Assembly (NCBI RefSeq): GCF_910592395.1 | Contig: NC_088326.1 | Location: 12,467,001-12,531,000, forward strand | DNA from: Lineus longissimus | Taxonomy: Eukaryota; Nemertea; Pilidiophora; Heteronemertea; Lineidae | DNA: 64,000 nucleotides | Direction of reading: 5' to 3' | Part shown: positions 21,872 to 35,491 of the stretch, one piece after another | How positions within the stretch are numbered: the first letter of the stretch is position 1 | Layout of the letters: each line of letters begins with the position of its first letter | Program-made: the position numbers and the translations under genes | The notes under the pieces: generated by a model | What the model was told of the DNA's origin: nothing | Databases searched by the model: none | Seen by the model: only the letters and a program-made list of their open reading frames with translations

Positions 21872-24800
21872 CTTTCCAATTACATTACGTATTACCAATA
21901 AACATACATCCTACATTGTACCTTTCTCACCTCAGTACGTGTATTTTACAAACTGCATTTTTGACTCTAGCATAATGACTCCATTTGGGCGTAAAATATC
22001 AGGAAATAGGATGCGAATTTTTCAAAATTCCATAATGAAAATATCGATTTTTTTTAGAGGATGATTTGGCGTGGAAGGGTTTTAGGGCTTAGATTTAGTG
22101 ATGCATTGTTTGTCGTTTCTGCAGGGCAGTCGCTGTATAATTTTTTCGGAAATTAACTAAAAGGGTTTTTAAATTAGTGAGTTGAGAGCTACCGTAAGTG
22201 TCAACTAGAACGTTATTAGTTCTATAAACAATATTGGGGGATTGAAATGTAAAGTAGGAGAAAACCTACACTATCCAAGAGAGTTGCCCTATCTATCACA
22301 TGACTGACGAAAGCGTGAATCCTATGTAACTCCGGTGTAACATCTGTGGTTGTTCCCCATGTGTCAGTGTTTCCAAACAATAGGCAGCTAGAGAGACCAT
22401 GACTTTTCAATAGGGGGGATACACAGAAAAACTTGTCAATCTATTTTTGAGCGTTCCCAAACAATGAGGGGAAACACTCAAAAACAGAAACACTCAAAAA
22501 CATTACACCGGCATTAACGTTACTCAAGGTTAGTGTCCTTTTGCCTGTGATGAAGCAAATCTGAAATCTAATATGTACTATGTACTTCCACAAATTCAGG
22601 TAGGACGATTATTTTTTCCCCTAATTAATGATCAAGGGGTACAAAGGCTAGCTAAGTCATCGTCCGTGATTATCATCATATGTCGTAATTAGCTGCATGT
22701 TTGAAACCGCCCTCTTTTGTTTGTTTGCAAATGTCATGATGTTAATATTGGGCTCAGATCAGGATCAGTTTGTGTGTCTTTGATATGCGCGCCAAATCCC
22801 TAAACTTTCCCGCGCCTCACAACGCGTTTCATAGTTTTCCCGATTAGTCACGTCGATCTTTATCTTAATAATTAAGATGAATTAGATCTACGCGTACGTA
22901 GACGTGAGATTTCCCTACAAGGTCAGGGGCACATGCCGTTTATTTGCCCTTGCAAATTTAGGCCTATGACCTGATAACCTATTGATAAGACTGTAGAACA
23001 ATGGGAATTTAGGCCTAGGTGCGAGCGAGCTTTGTTTGAAGACGATAGACCGCGTATTTAGCTGGGCCTGAATTCTTCAACTGCGAGGTATAAAAAAACG
23101 TAAAGAAACGTAACGGCTGATTTTTGGCACTGGCATTGTCTTTCTTTGTGAATAAATTGGTCCGAGGAGCGATGAATGTTTTGACTGCGTCGTTTAGGGC
23201 TCAGGAGCGCCATCTACTGTCTGAAATTCATTGAAGTTAACGTTTTATTTATCTGAGCTGGATAATTTATCCGTCAACACCAACATTGCGATTTTCCTGC
23301 GAGCCGAAATTGCTTTGGTAAATCAGAAAGGTCCTCAAGGAGAAAGAAATCGCCTCATGCCGTAAACACGAAACTGTTTGATTCATAGGCTAATCGATAA
23401 ACTATAGTCTTGGCGCACAGACGAAATATGGCAGAGGCGTTGCTATCTTTTTTGTATTTTTATATATTTTTTAAGGATTTAAGATTTATGGGCACACAAT
23501 AAGAAAAGGTCTGACTCCTCTCTGCACCCGCAGATTTGAGTTAACATTTTCAAGTGAAGATGTTCCGATACATGTGTCGCGGCCTCATTGATATATTTTG
23601 CTTTGAAATCGACACCTGCACAGAAGGCGTAAAGATCAAACTTCCCGATGGCATAATGTACGGATTAAATTTCAGATAACATAATCCGAAGGCCGTGAAA
23701 ATTGCTTCGTTGCAGCTTTTTTGAACTTCCAAAATTCTGTGCATTTCTTGTTCCATCGGGAAAATATTAATATATGGTGAATGTTATCAGTGAAGATGGT
23801 AAGACGTTGCTCTTTATTCGGTGGGGTCGGTATCTGTCCAAATAAGACGGGGCTCCACCCTTTAGGAAGGGTTACGAATTGGAGATATTACATGTAATTG
23901 AATGCTGAACATGCCAGATTCACATACGTTATTTTGTTCCTTACTTTGCAGTTAAACGAATTCAGACCAAACCTCATACACAATCTATTGTCTTTAAAGA
24001 AAGCCCGCACGCTCCTTGGCCTAAATTTCCTCTCATCAAAGGGTTATCAGGGCAAATCTTGATAACATCGACCACCAGGAAACAGTTTTAATGGTGGTCG
24101 ATAGGGCAAGGGAAAATTAACGGCGTGCAATAGTACTGGCCGCGAAACTAGCCAGTTTAGTTCGAGCTTGAGCGACGACTACCTAGCTAATGGGGCTGGC
24201 GCTATTCCGATCACTGCGTTTCTGGAACATCACTCTTCGTCTCAGCACATGTGTTGAAGTGTCATTCAAATTTTACAAAGATGACAAACGAAATGTTTTG
24301 ACAGGCAGAGTTGAAGAGATCAGCAAATTAGCTTATTCGGAGACAGATTTTTTTTATTAGCGCTGGTGAGGCAAGCCATTGACTAGACGCTGACTACGCG
24401 TGGGAAGTCGAAGCAACTCAATCTCTTTGATGATTTTGTGAATGCAAAAATACAAAAGTCTGAGTTGATCCATCTTTCGTTCAATATAGCTAATGCATCA
24501 TTGGGTTATTTTCCCCTTGGACTCTACTAGCGGTCAAGGTGTTCCTGGTTCGGTTTCCACAGTCATGGATGGTTTTGGCGCCAAGTGGAAAACTTATAGC
24601 AAATGTCGATTCTTTAATATCATTCGATGGTCAAGGGTGCGAAGGGCCATTTTTTTTACCAATAACAGATGAAGAAAGAAATCTACCTATAAATAGAACT
24701 GGTGATCTTCATCACAGACCCACGTCCGCTCAACCGTGCTTATTCTTGGAGCGGTTTTTTTGTGGGAGGAAGGGTTGAGGTCGAAATTTGCTTCGGCGAA

Positions 24801-26201
24801 CAAAAGGCTACAAAAAACCTTATAGCACAGGAAGGAATACCCTGTCGAATCACTACAAGTCCACCATACACAAAAAATTAATAGCGTTAGCCCACACAGG
24901 AATTGTCTAATATGATAGAGTGACACTAATGTCCTCAGTAAAACATAATCATTTTTCCATTAATGGAAGGTTAAGGTGTAAGAATGCAATATATACACAG
25001 TTTTCATCATCTGTAAGGGCAAGTAAATATGAAGAAGTGTTTCTGGTCTGATGTTTTTATAATACTTGCCCTGATTACTTGAGAGATTGGTGAGGTGGTG
25101 GTGGTAAGATGAACTACATGTAATTCAAGCCACCTTTTTCCCCGAGAGAAGAGTTTTTTAATCGATAATTGGTGCACACAGCCCCATCCTTCAAAGGCTG
25201 GCCGGTAGAATTCTTGTTCTTCCTGATGCCATTGCAAGGATATAAAAAATCTTTTGAAGTACGAATTGCGCTGGATGAGGAAGTACGGTTAAATAAATTC
25301 TATGCGCGAATCCATTGTGATATTGAGGTCGAGATAGGGAAACCAGCCGGAATAGCACCCATGTAGTTCCACCTAAGTCGCTTCACTTTTGTCGCCTTCC
25401 GCGAAGTAACAAGACTCACCACAGCGATGACTCGTTCACCCGCACGCCAGAGATATTTTGTCGCACATTGCAGCGATTATAATCGCAGGTCGCAGCGACA
25501 AAAATGCTTGCTTGTGCGGCGCTTATGCATGTACCAATCCAATGATGGCATGCATTTGATATTGAAGGTTCAACCCTTGACAACACACTTAGAAATATAG
25601 GGTTTTGAGCTTCTGAAACCCCTGAATGGTTTTTCGCCCAACACAGATATGCACCCCTTGGCGGTTTTGGTAAAACGAAAAAACCCATATGGTTTTTGAG
25701 ATCGTGAAAAACCTCTGATTGTTTATACTCCGCTGAAAATCTTGTACGGGGTGCATATATGCGTTGGCTGAAAAACAATTAAAGGTGTCTCTAAAGCTTG
25801 AAAACCTTTATTTATAAGAGAGTATGACATCGGACTGTAACTCGGTGGTCCAGATCACGGTATGGCAAACGCCCACGGAACCGCGCTCGGGCAGTCAATT
25901 TCCCTCCAGACTCGCATGTCTTTAGGCAATCTCCGAAGGGAATAATCTCGCCGGAAAACTGTATACCGGCATCGTGCATGACAGTGACCACTTGTAACGA
26001 ATTATGACGTATTTGAACTAAAAGCTGCCCGTACTCCCACGCTCACTGGTCTATTCCCCAAAGAGGGCACAATGACCGCCTCGCCACACTCGTGGAGGTG
26101 AGGGGGGGGGGGAGTCATAACAACAAACAAACACTGATATAACATATAAAATCTATAGTCGACACAACTGGTAAAAAGCTCAAACAAAAAACTCGTCTTA
26201 C

Positions 26202-26274
26202 CTTTTGAAAATGGAAGATAAAAACAAAGAAAAAGCAACAGAGTCCAGCAGCCGTTGTGTCTGATGTTTTCCAT
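26202..26274 (-). CDS. signal-peptide exon, possible first exon of LDLa-LRR receptor
   Basis: The minus strand has ATG at 26272-26274, then 24 codons and a donor (GTAAGA) leaving phase 1. The peptide has a polar N-terminus with one Arg and a hydrophobic core rich in Leu and Phe (CWTLLLFLCFYLPF), typical of a signal peptide. Phase 1 matches the acceptor of the first visible LDLa exon at 8726-8884 and the joined reading stays open. The 17-kb gap contains no other LDLa exon that I could see. Assignment to this gene is inference. It could instead start another secreted protein. Confidence 0.5.
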
Positions 26275-29200
26275 AATTGAATCGTTCCACGAGAAAAAAA
26301 CGATCCGAGTCAGCAATCAGTGCATAATTTTGTCAGTAATCTAAACTCCATTAGACAGCTGGTGGTCTAAGCCAATGCCAACATGGAAAGCTACTGTCCA
26401 CTTGGATGGGTCTTAGTAACCCGGACAACAAAATCACTTGTTACATGTGATGGTCTCCTCGGATGGGAACTTGTACACGCCGACGTCTCTGAATAACCAC
26501 TGCTTAAAATGTTGCGGGCCAAACGATACTGTCAAAATGGATAGAATATTGCTTGTCCTGACAGAAGGAAAATTACTGGTTAGAGGTGATGCAGTATAAA
26601 GCTATTGTCCACTTCGATGGGATAGTGCCAACATCGTTGTCACTGGATAGTCACTGCTTAAAATGTTGCGGGCCGGAAGGTACGGTCCACTTGCTTGTCT
26701 TGACAGAATGAATATTACTGGTAAGAGGTGATGCTGGCTAAAGCTACTGTCTACTTTGTGGGCTTTTGTCAACGCCGATGTCACTGGATAACCACTGCTT
26801 TTAAGGTTTGCGGGCCGATCGGTTCTGTCCACTTACGGGGTTTTGTTTCCCCGATAAAACGAAATCACTGCACTGTTCAATCAATGCTGCTGTCTACTCA
26901 TCAAGGCCGACTTTGTTTAGTCCGAAAAAGGTGTCTAACCATTTATTGAATGAATGTACCTCAAGAGTTAAAGTTGTTGTATTTTGTAGCTCAACGTTTA
27001 AGTCCCCATCAATGCCAAGAATAAGAATCGTAATGCCGACTCAAACCTATAGTCTGCGTGGATGGGGTCTTAACGTCCCCTGGCAAAATGATTCTGACCA
27101 CTTTACCAGCTGGAATGAAAGTTCCTAACGAGTGAAAGCTGCAACTAACTCCGTTTAAACAAGTCCACGTAGACCACTACTAAATGCAGATTTCAAAGCT
27201 ACTATCCGCATAGACGCCGTCTTGGTTTCTCGAAATGAGTTGACTATTTTACTAGCTGGAATGAAAGTTCCTTGCGAGTGAAAGTCGAACCTGAAAGCGC
27301 AACTGCGAACAAGTTTCGGGCGATTCCGAGAATACTAAACACTGCTAAATGCCGACTCAAAGCTAATATCTCCTAAGATACCGTCTTGGCAATCCGACGC
27401 AAAAGGGTTCCAACTCCGGACTGAGAAAGAAACTGGCTTTGAAGAGTGAAAGTTGTTGTCATCAAAACCCTCCACGATCGACTCAGGCGAGAAAGCCAAC
27501 AATTCCCTTCAAAGATTCAATACCATTTATTGACATTCGCTGCGATCGCTCTCTTTAGTCCGCGCCGTCACTTTATTCGAGCGTGTGACACTGGCAGTCC
27601 CGCCAGCTGATCGTTAGTTTTCCCCAATATCCAGCCTCGATCTCGCCGCTAATTGACGTCGGTGGTTATGCCGACGTTGTGCGAACCACCTGTTTGCGTT
27701 CCGTGCGCCCGGTCAGGTTTTGTGTTATACCGCGAACCGATAATTATCACGTAGTAGGGTAACGACGGAGTAACGATTCAATCTCCATGCTGAGATGATT
27801 CAAGCTAGTGTCATGGGTGGATTGTAGATGATGACGGTAAATTCATTGGCGATCTGATAACCCAAGTAGGTTTGTAATCAACTGATGGCTGGTGAGCGAG
27901 ACAAGACGTAAGGAGGAAATTCGACCAAAAAATCTTCTGCAGGTCGTTTTTCCGATCTGCATGGGCGACAGCATTCACCACTTTCCTGAAGCAGAACTAT
28001 TAGGGGACTTCCGGTCAGGTGACAGGTATTGACCAATCAAGCCCCGTCCTCAATCTGCGGCGAGGGAGCATAATAGCTGTCTCCAGATAGGTTTACGTGC
28101 GTGAAGTCCAACGCAGCTGCTGCAGACAGTGGTGCTCGCGGTACACCACTTACAAGCATCCCATCAGTGTCGTAGAGTAGGCAAGAGTATTGCATTAATA
28201 AGCAATATGCTAGAAGTTGTACCTGGGTGTCATGGACCAATTCGCAATCTGCTAGCTTCCCATATATATATCGAGAAAGGAAGAGCTTATTGAGCAATGC
28301 ATCAATGCACACACTACAGTATACACTGATCGTGGCATCAGTGGCATTGGTAGCATATCTCATCAAACCTTTCTTTGTTTCGGCTGATGAGTGAGCAAAG
28401 TGGACAAAGGCTTTATACATGTAGGATGACAAAAGATGATATCAACCCTCTGTAAACCGCTGTATGTAGTTCTGAACGAATACTTTGGGCTGAATCAGTA
28501 ATGCGTCTGCAAAGATGGTAGACGAATTGTGTCTGCTGTTCTGCAGTGGAGTACCTTCTGTTCTCCTACGCCTGTTGTCAGTGGTGTGTGTTTGTCAGTC
28601 GATTCGTGTTCGTGGTGGGAGTGGGGTGTGGTGTTGAGCTCTTATTTTCACCTGCCTGTACTTGGGCGACCCAAGGAACCGTCTAACTCGAGTTGCAATC
28701 GAAAATGGGCGGAATCTATTGCCACTGGGTAGTATGAGATGTAGATGTAGAAGGACCAGCAAAGGAAAAGGCTTCCCGGCAATTAGGCGCAATGGACATG
28801 TTTGAAAAATGCATACATGTACATGTTCTACTTTCAAAATAAACTCCATATCGGACTTTAACGATAGTTCTGACCATGGTTAGTAATCAAATTTCATACG
28901 ATAGCCACCCCTTTTAGATTTCTAATACATGGTTTGACAAATTGGCTGTATCGAATGCTCGATAAACACAAACTGATAAAACCATAATTTTCCTCCTCTA
29001 AAATGGGATAGCTATAACGGTATGGATTAAGACTTCATGAAGAGAGATATTTCTTTCCCGCTTTCAACAAATAAAATAATGTCCTCATAATCTTTTTCCC
29101 GATACAAGTGCTCTCGTTCAGACAATGCACCCAACCGTCTGCCGCATCAAGGATTAACTTCTGGTCAATATCGACAACTTCCGTCGTCTGCCATCTTGAG

Positions 29201-32200
29201 TGAATGTTTGTCAAGTAGCGCCCAGGCGGTGCACTCGTGGATGAGAAATTTGAAGCAGCGCCACCATCGGCAGACGTTGGAACAAAAATCGCCTGCCATA
29301 GAGGAGGCAAGCTGTGCGTCAGTTTTATGTCACGTGCGCTGATTTGGTTAAGATGGCAGCCAATACCAACCCCTTTTCACCCCAACGGAAATTTCGGTAA
29401 CCAGCATGAAGACTCGGACACTTCGAATTTCGTGAATTGTAGGCTTCACAAGCGTATATGTGTGGTTAGCGCTGAAGGGCCCAAGATGATATGGATGGAT
29501 TATTTCATGAGAGGAGCTGATCTGCCAATCTCAGCCGCCTTTGGCGCGCATTCCAGTCACCCATCCGGGTACTGATACGAGTAAATGTCCCGGATGTTAT
29601 CGGAAGTAGATAACAACCATTTCATTTCCTTAATGGGAAGGGTCTAATATCCTGCAAGATTCTGAGGTGAATACCAGGAAGTCAATAAACAAAGTTACAG
29701 CACGAGCGGAATAGAAACAAGCCTCTCGGCGCTACGGTTCACTAGCCATTGCCAGGAATTACTCAGTTCATCCATAAACTAGTTACATCAGTTCCACAGG
29801 AGATGGCGCTGGGATCGCCCATTATTTTGTGCAGGAAAATACACACAGCATTCGAATATATTTCATGCTGTTCCTGTACATAAGTCGTGTCCTGCCAACG
29901 TGTGCTCAACAAATCTTTATACACGTTCGGCGAAATTTAAGATGTGTTTCACCAATTAGCCGCCAGGGGGCCAAAGCCAAAAACCTAACACGTGCTATTA
30001 TTTCTTTAGTCGGATTAGCATGGATTTTATGTCATGAGTGCATCTAAGGACCACACATCCTATTTCACCCACGTATTTGATTTGACCAGGTCACATGTGC
30101 ACGTTGACTGTTTGCTATTTGTCATTACATGTATACAAGAACATCTCATATCAAGTGTTCGACAGGTGAGTACAATGGCCACTGGCCGTTTCATTTAGAG
30201 TAGGCATGGATTTAAAAACTTACTGGTGTTTTAAACTGAAAAAAATCGACGAAGTTTATCAACTGCAACCCGATATCTTGATATTCAATTTCGGTATGAA
30301 CGAATCGGATAGCATTACTTTGATGTTTTAAGAGAATGGTGTCGAGATCACGTTTCCTAAATTTTTCATGCAGTTGCATAAAAACTTATTGCAGAGGTTG
30401 GTGTGTGTTAGCTCGTGCAGTTGATGATGCCAGCGAAACACGATTGGCATGCAAGTCCCTTTGTCTCCTGTACTACCCCGGCCATGCCAGTCCTGTCGTA
30501 GGGAACGGCACCGGTCTAGCGTATGAAGGTTTGGCCAGGTCACTCACATCATTTCTCTCCGAGCTGTTGGTACCACAGTGTGCAGCGTCCCAAATGCGAA
30601 TTTCCGTTTTACGCGTCAGAAAACGAATACTCGTTCTTCACAGTGCGTATTTATACGTTCAATGGTCTATAGAATAGATAATCTAAAAGAAGGATACCTA
30701 CGTTCCAGTACTCTTCCGAATCCGCGCCGGGTTGTGAAAGAAAACTGTTGAACCGGATACAGAACGCATGTATACGCCAGGCCGCCATGTGGATACGACC
30801 ATGAACTGCGTGGCTGCAATCTTCGACGTACACGTCTGTTTTTTCTTATTCCTTGAGAGAATAGACTTTACTTTTCCGACGATCGAAGAAATATGATAAC
30901 TGGCAACTAAATCACTATGGCAGACATATCACAGGTAGGAAGAATCCATTAGGCTATGTTATTTTGTGATATGACCAACAGGTGTACATCCTAATACGGC
31001 TGAGAGTCAACTTTGTGGAGGGTGGTCAATAATGATTCCATGCCTGGTTTGAACTCGGCAACCAAAATGACAAAGATGCCCACATTGAGTATAGGCCCAA
31101 GTAAACCGGGCGTTCATATGTATATTTCGGTTACATCATAGTGTATGGTCAACACGGTCACATAATGTAGCCAAAACCGCGTAAACGAGCGATCTTTGTC
31201 GCCACGACCAGCAAACATGATCGCTTGCGACAGAAATCTCTCGTTTGCGGAGGTCATCCCAGGCACCTCCAACAAAAATGGGAGATTGCTGATCCTGCGA
31301 TCAATATCATACTCAGCAATTACCAGTTTAACCAACAGACAAGAGATTTTTGGCAGCAAATATATCAGCGATAATTGTCGCTTATCACATCGACACAGAT
31401 CGTTCGTTTGTGGGGCGCTTAAAGGACCAATGGCATTATCAAGGGCGAGACTACCGAGCTGTTCGTTGCCCAGTCACCTTCCAATCGACGGTGATCGTTC
31501 CCATCATCGAACTGCAGAAAACCCTATTCTCCTTCCCTAAACCCTTATCCTCGTACATGGTAACTTCACACTGTATCCAATTTCTTTTTTGCTGGGCATG
31601 TTTAGTTCCATGGTTGCCAGGTTAATGGTTAAATCTTGGCAGCGAGTCCAAAGAGTGCCAAGAAATAGTGCGGGGCTGGCCCTACCCTGATTTTAAAGAG
31701 TTCCTGTACGTGTGCACCCCGATGACTCAAAATCCTGAACTCCGGGCATTACGCAGCAATCCAGGTTCCGAGTCATCTCGTATTCCTGAATTCCTTCAGT
31801 TATGTCCACGTAAAAATGGTTCACCTACATATGGAATGTCGTAGCTGATGCGAACATTTGGATCTAGAGATACGTACTGGGCTTGCTGGACTGATTTCAA
31901 GCACCATATATCTGCTGAGCAGCGTAAGGAGGCGAAAGATCGTAAAGCAAGCGTGGACAACAAAAGTCTTTCACTTCATTGCAACCATTGATATCTGGAA
32001 CTCCAACTATCGCGTTCCCCAAGATCATCCCTAGATCCGAATGCACACAGACACGTGTCTTTGAAGCCAGGGGGCGCTGGTCAACTCGACGCACGATCGA
32101 AGGACTCGGGATTCAGGAATTCGAGATGACAAGGAACCTCATGCCGTCTTACCGGCGGTGAACATCGATCCCAAATTCTCCTCCTGATTTGCCACGTAAT

Positions 32201-32657
32201 GCCCTGAATCCAGGACTTTGATTAGGATTTTGTCAAGAGGTGGAATCTCATTGTTAACACTGGAGTTAATCTTCGTGCTAACCAAATGATTTGACCCTAC
32301 CATCTGTAAGCGTAAATGTATGCTTGCCAACACCTTTCAGTTCCGCATATTCTTCCTTTTCATTCACTCCGCCATAACTGATTCAGAAGTTTGACCGAAC
32401 TGACGGGCGTTCCCCCTCGCGATTGGTTCACTTCTCATCACAATCTCGACGAAGCCAGTCCGAGTGCTTCTGATTGGTTCGTCGTGCCTACTGCCTCGAT
32501 GACGCTGAACTGAGCAGTTTTGATTGGATCCTCTCCAAGTACGAGCTTTAGTGCATTTGGTTGGTTTCATGGCTCGTGACAAGTTTCGCCAACAAAACAA
32601 CATAGTTCCCTTCAAGGTTTGCCTATTGGCTGATTAAGGTTATATATGACGTAGCTA
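26275..32657. other. intergenic stretch with decayed tandem repeats
   Basis: It lies between the signal-peptide exon (minus strand) and the intronless GPCR (plus strand), so it may hold both promoters. From 26380 to 26870 and 27040 to 27300 it contains degenerate repeats (aatcactgcttaaaatgttgcgggcc-like; gctggaatgaaagttcc at 27109 and 27255). The rest shows no convincing gene. Open frames such as the 131-codon minus frame at 28037-28432 lack domain signals. Confidence 0.45.
26380..26870. repeat. degenerate tandem repeat upstream of signal-peptide exon
   Basis: Three or four diverged units share aagctactgtcc, gtcactggataaccactgct and gttgcgggcc, spaced about 145-180 bp apart. They sit directly 5' of the minus-strand signal-peptide exon. 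Confidence 0.6.
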
Positions 32658-33824
32658 ATGCCTCCGGAAGCTCAGAACAATCACAGCCTCGACGAAGCTG
32701 ATTTGAGTGCATCTGATTGGACGAAATTTTCAGAATTACTTGATGCGACGATGGAGTTCGGCATCAGTAACAACAGCACTTTGGGCATTAGTATAAACCC
32801 GGAATTGCCGAGTACGAAATTGTCAGGAATCTTAGTGTTTTTACGCGGGTCTATCTTTGTGACTCACCTGTTGTTACCGCCTTTAATTTCAATTTTCGGC
32901 TTCATCGGGAACTATCTAAGTGTAGTGCTGATGAACAACCCCAAATATAAAGCGTCCACCACGTGCTTCTATATGCGGTGTCTCTCTTTTGGGGACACCT
33001 TGTCAATTTGTGCATTCATGCTGCAGTTCGCCAACGTGTTTATAGAGGGCACGATCATAAAGAACGGGAAGCGGCGGGAGTATTGCTATTTCTACCGGAC
33101 TGTTACGATGTTCTGCACGTGCGTCTCCCCATGGATTCTCATCGTCATGGCGTCAGATCGCTTCATTGCAGTGTTTTGGCCATTAAAAGTCAAAGCGCTC
33201 TGCACCTTAAGCAGAGCAAAGCTACTCACTGGAGTGGTATTTTTTAACGCAATCGTATGGGCGGTCCTGGTGAATTTTAGAAATTTATTAGACACCAGAT
33301 CATCTCATATATGCCCGTATACATGGTCTTCAGGTTTACCCTACTACTGGGCGAACACAGTATACGTCACATACATTCCGATCATTTCCCTTGTTATCCT
33401 GAATATCGGCGTAGTCCTGGTCGTTCAAAAAGGCGGACGCGACCGCGAGGCGATGAGCCAAACGAAAACGAAAACTGGATCCTCTTCAAAAGTAGAATCG
33501 TCGATCACAAAAATGATGATCTTGGTTTGTTTGACTTTTGTGACCTCAATGATCCCAATGCAGATTCATTTTACGTATTGGCGATATTGGAAGGGCGAAG
33601 TTACAGAAATGACAATACTAGTGAGGACATATAGTCTTCTCATTGCGTTGAGGTGTTACGGGATTAACTATGCCTTAAATTTTTATGTATACGTCTTGGG
33701 ATGTAAACGATTCCGAACCGAGTTGGCGGACTATTTTCGGCGCTGCGTATCGGGGAGCAGAAATGGAACTACAACGCAACAGCGCCAGTTTACTGCTTCT
33801 GTGGATGCGAGTCAGTACGCGTAA
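32658..33824 (+). CDS. intronless class A (rhodopsin-like) GPCR
   Basis: One uninterrupted 388-residue frame encodes a seven-helix receptor. Residues 38-41 (NNST) give overlapping N-glycosylation sites in a 60-70 residue outer N-terminus. TM1 carries the conserved GN (84-85) and TM2 has Asp113. Cys143 and Cys219 are placed for the TM3-ECL2 disulfide. The DRY motif is SDRF at 166-169. TM6 ends in SMIP without the usual CWxP. TM7 has NFYVY (341-345) in place of NPxxY and runs into a basic helix 8 (CKRFR). Its length is normal for the family, and TM1 follows a plausible extracellular tail, so I chose the first ATG. Overall pattern suggests an invertebrate peptide-receptor-like orphan. The ligand cannot be told. 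No frameshift or stop is present. Confidence 0.9.
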   Translation: MPPEAQNNHSLDEADLSASDWTKFSELLDATMEFGISNNSTLGISINPELPSTKLSGILVFLRGSIFVTHLLLPPLISIFGFIGNYLSVVLMNNPKYKASTTCFYMRCLSFGDTLSICAFMLQFANVFIEGTIIKNGKRREYCYFYRTVTMFCTCVSPWILIVMASDRFIAVFWPLKVKALCTLSRAKLLTGVVFFNAIVWAVLVNFRNLLDTRSSHICPYTWSSGLPYYWANTVYVTYIPIISLVILNIGVVLVVQKGGRDREAMSQTKTKTGSSSKVESSITKMMILVCLTFVTSMIPMQIHFTYWRYWKGEVTEMTILVRTYSLLIALRCYGINYALNFYVYVLGCKRFRTELADYFRRCVSGSRNGTTTQQRQFTASVDASQYA

Positions 33825-34905
33825 ATGTCAGTGGTTGTATCTGCTAGTCTTTTGAAAGGGACAATGGGGCATGCAAAGGTTGTTGTTTCCAGTTAAATGA
33901 AGATTCCAGCAGGGCCGTGACCTCTCTTCACGACAACTGCTGACGACAACTCTTTAAGCACAACTTGAGTATTACTTGGGACCCCAGTCATCTTAGGAGA
34001 CTGGTGAATCCTCCCAAAGTCCTTTCTCGCATGCAGAACGTGCCACCAAAAAGACATCAATATCTACATAAAAATACTTTATTTGATCAATCTGTCTACA
34101 GTGTAATTTTGGAAAGAAGCCCTCAAATTCGTCGTTAATCCTCGTTTGCTTTTGAATCACATCGTCACAAAGTCCTTCTCAAAGTATCTGATGACCATCT
34201 CCGCTGTTTGCGTGTCGAGGCTGCACCCCGTCAAAGACTTGTTATCAGCTGTTGCTATGGCACTGATGCTTCCTAAACCATCGAGAAGGACTGCTCACTC
34301 TGGCAAGATTGGATTAAGAATCACTCATTTTTCAAGACCGAATCAAGTTTGATATCATGCTATCAAAGTTGGCAATTCTATTCTGTCCCGAATGTTTGCA
34401 GGTTTCGAAACTGAGCGCCCTTCGAACGACGAACTTCAAAGTACGAGTGTCTTTCGAGTCATCAAGTCCTCTATCTGCTAATTGATTTACGCGACACTGA
34501 ACCATCTTTTATACGTGGTCGTAGGAGCAATTGGGGAAATGATAAAAAATCGTTTATAAAAAAATGCATTTACATCGTCCTTTGGCTTACGGAACCTGTC
34601 TAATGCATGTCCACAGCTCGGCAAACGTACATGTACAAGTATGTATGCTAAAGCCAAGCCCACATTTTAACAATGCCTGTCATATTTTTAACAATGCCTC
34701 TCAAGTTGATCCATTGACAGAACAAAAGACCCACGTGAGCAGGTAACTGCTAGCCAGCCTGGCTCAAGTGGTAGAGGAGTACAAGTGCCCGGATGCTGTA
34801 TTGTCTTTGGTCATGATCGGTCGCGGTTGATTTGAACGCCAGTCGGTTGGTGTGTGAGCTGCGGAGAACATCGCGGGAACACTTTCTCCGATTTCAAACG
34901 TAAAA
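33825..34905. other. 3' flank of GPCR, no gene seen
   Basis: A left-end fragment of the TTAAAGGGAC repeat family lies near 33856. No convincing reading frame, tandem repeat or AATAAA close to the GPCR stop was found. Confidence 0.4.
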
Positions 34906-34933
34906 ATGCCTCACAAAACGGCTGCAGCAGAAG
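34906..34933 (+). CDS. possible first coding exon of unknown gene
   Basis: ATG after gtaaaa opens nine codons (MPHKTAAAE) and ends in a strong donor (GAAG then GTAAGG). The upstream sequence looks like a 5' UTR. I could not join it in frame to a downstream exon. The call rests on the start and donor only. Confidence 0.25.
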
Positions 34934-35293
34934 GTAAGGCACAGTATCGATTCTTGATAAAAGTATGGATTGGTTTCAAAGGGTTTTTATTGTAGAAATA
35001 GTCATGCTATCAAGGCGGGAATGAACTGCTCAGTTTGAAATTTCAAGTCAGACACATGTGAATTATGTACATCACTGTACTTCATGTACATGTTCAATAG
35101 CAATTTTAATTGCTTTCCCTAATCAAATACCATTTGCTCTAAGAAACTAGAGGCGCACGTCCAAGTCATGATGGTAAGTATGGAAGTGATCATGTTAAAT
35201 CTGCGTGATGCCATCACTTCGGTTCTCTCCTGTGATGTGGAAATATCCATTGAATTCTTGAAGGTTTGTCTAATTATATGTAAGTTGACGTGA

Positions 35294-35491
35294 ACAGTTA
35301 ACAGTTTTAAATTCAACAACCATTCATTTGGCGGCCACTATCCCGACTGTGGTGTAGCACCCGACTGTAACTGGCATGAAAAGGGGATACGCTGGTTATG
35401 GATGTCAGATCGTGGTTCCCTGACCTTTGCAAACAATTTCACTGGACGTAACCCACGCGGCGACACCGAGGACCGCTGGCTGATCTATTGA
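35294..35491 (+). pseudogene. coding-like fragment, unknown family
   Basis: The open frame from 35294 to TGA at 35489-35491 reads with protein-like composition (HYPDCGVAPDCNWHEKGI, RWLWMSDRGSLTF, NPRGDTEDRWLIY). No start or clear splice junction was found and I do not recognise the domain. It may be a terminal exon or a remnant. Confidence 0.25.

Larger units (their letters stand above)
8885..26201. other. 17-kb noncoding stretch (intron or intergenic)
   Basis: If 26202-26274 is the first exon of the receptor, this is its first intron. It holds the dead module 1 copies, several MITE-like elements (10256-10578, 12441-12748, 21573-21871), a 76-bp minisatellite and decayed tandem repeats. Open frames of up to 130 codons lack codon or domain signals on either strand. 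Confidence 0.5.

Noticed and set aside
28037-28432. 131-codon minus-strand frame
   Set aside because: There is no domain, signal peptide or splice context, and its composition is like the surrounding noncoding DNA.
32641-32650. TATATA just before the GPCR start codon
   Set aside because: It is only about 12 bases from the ATG, too close to act as a TATA box for this frame.
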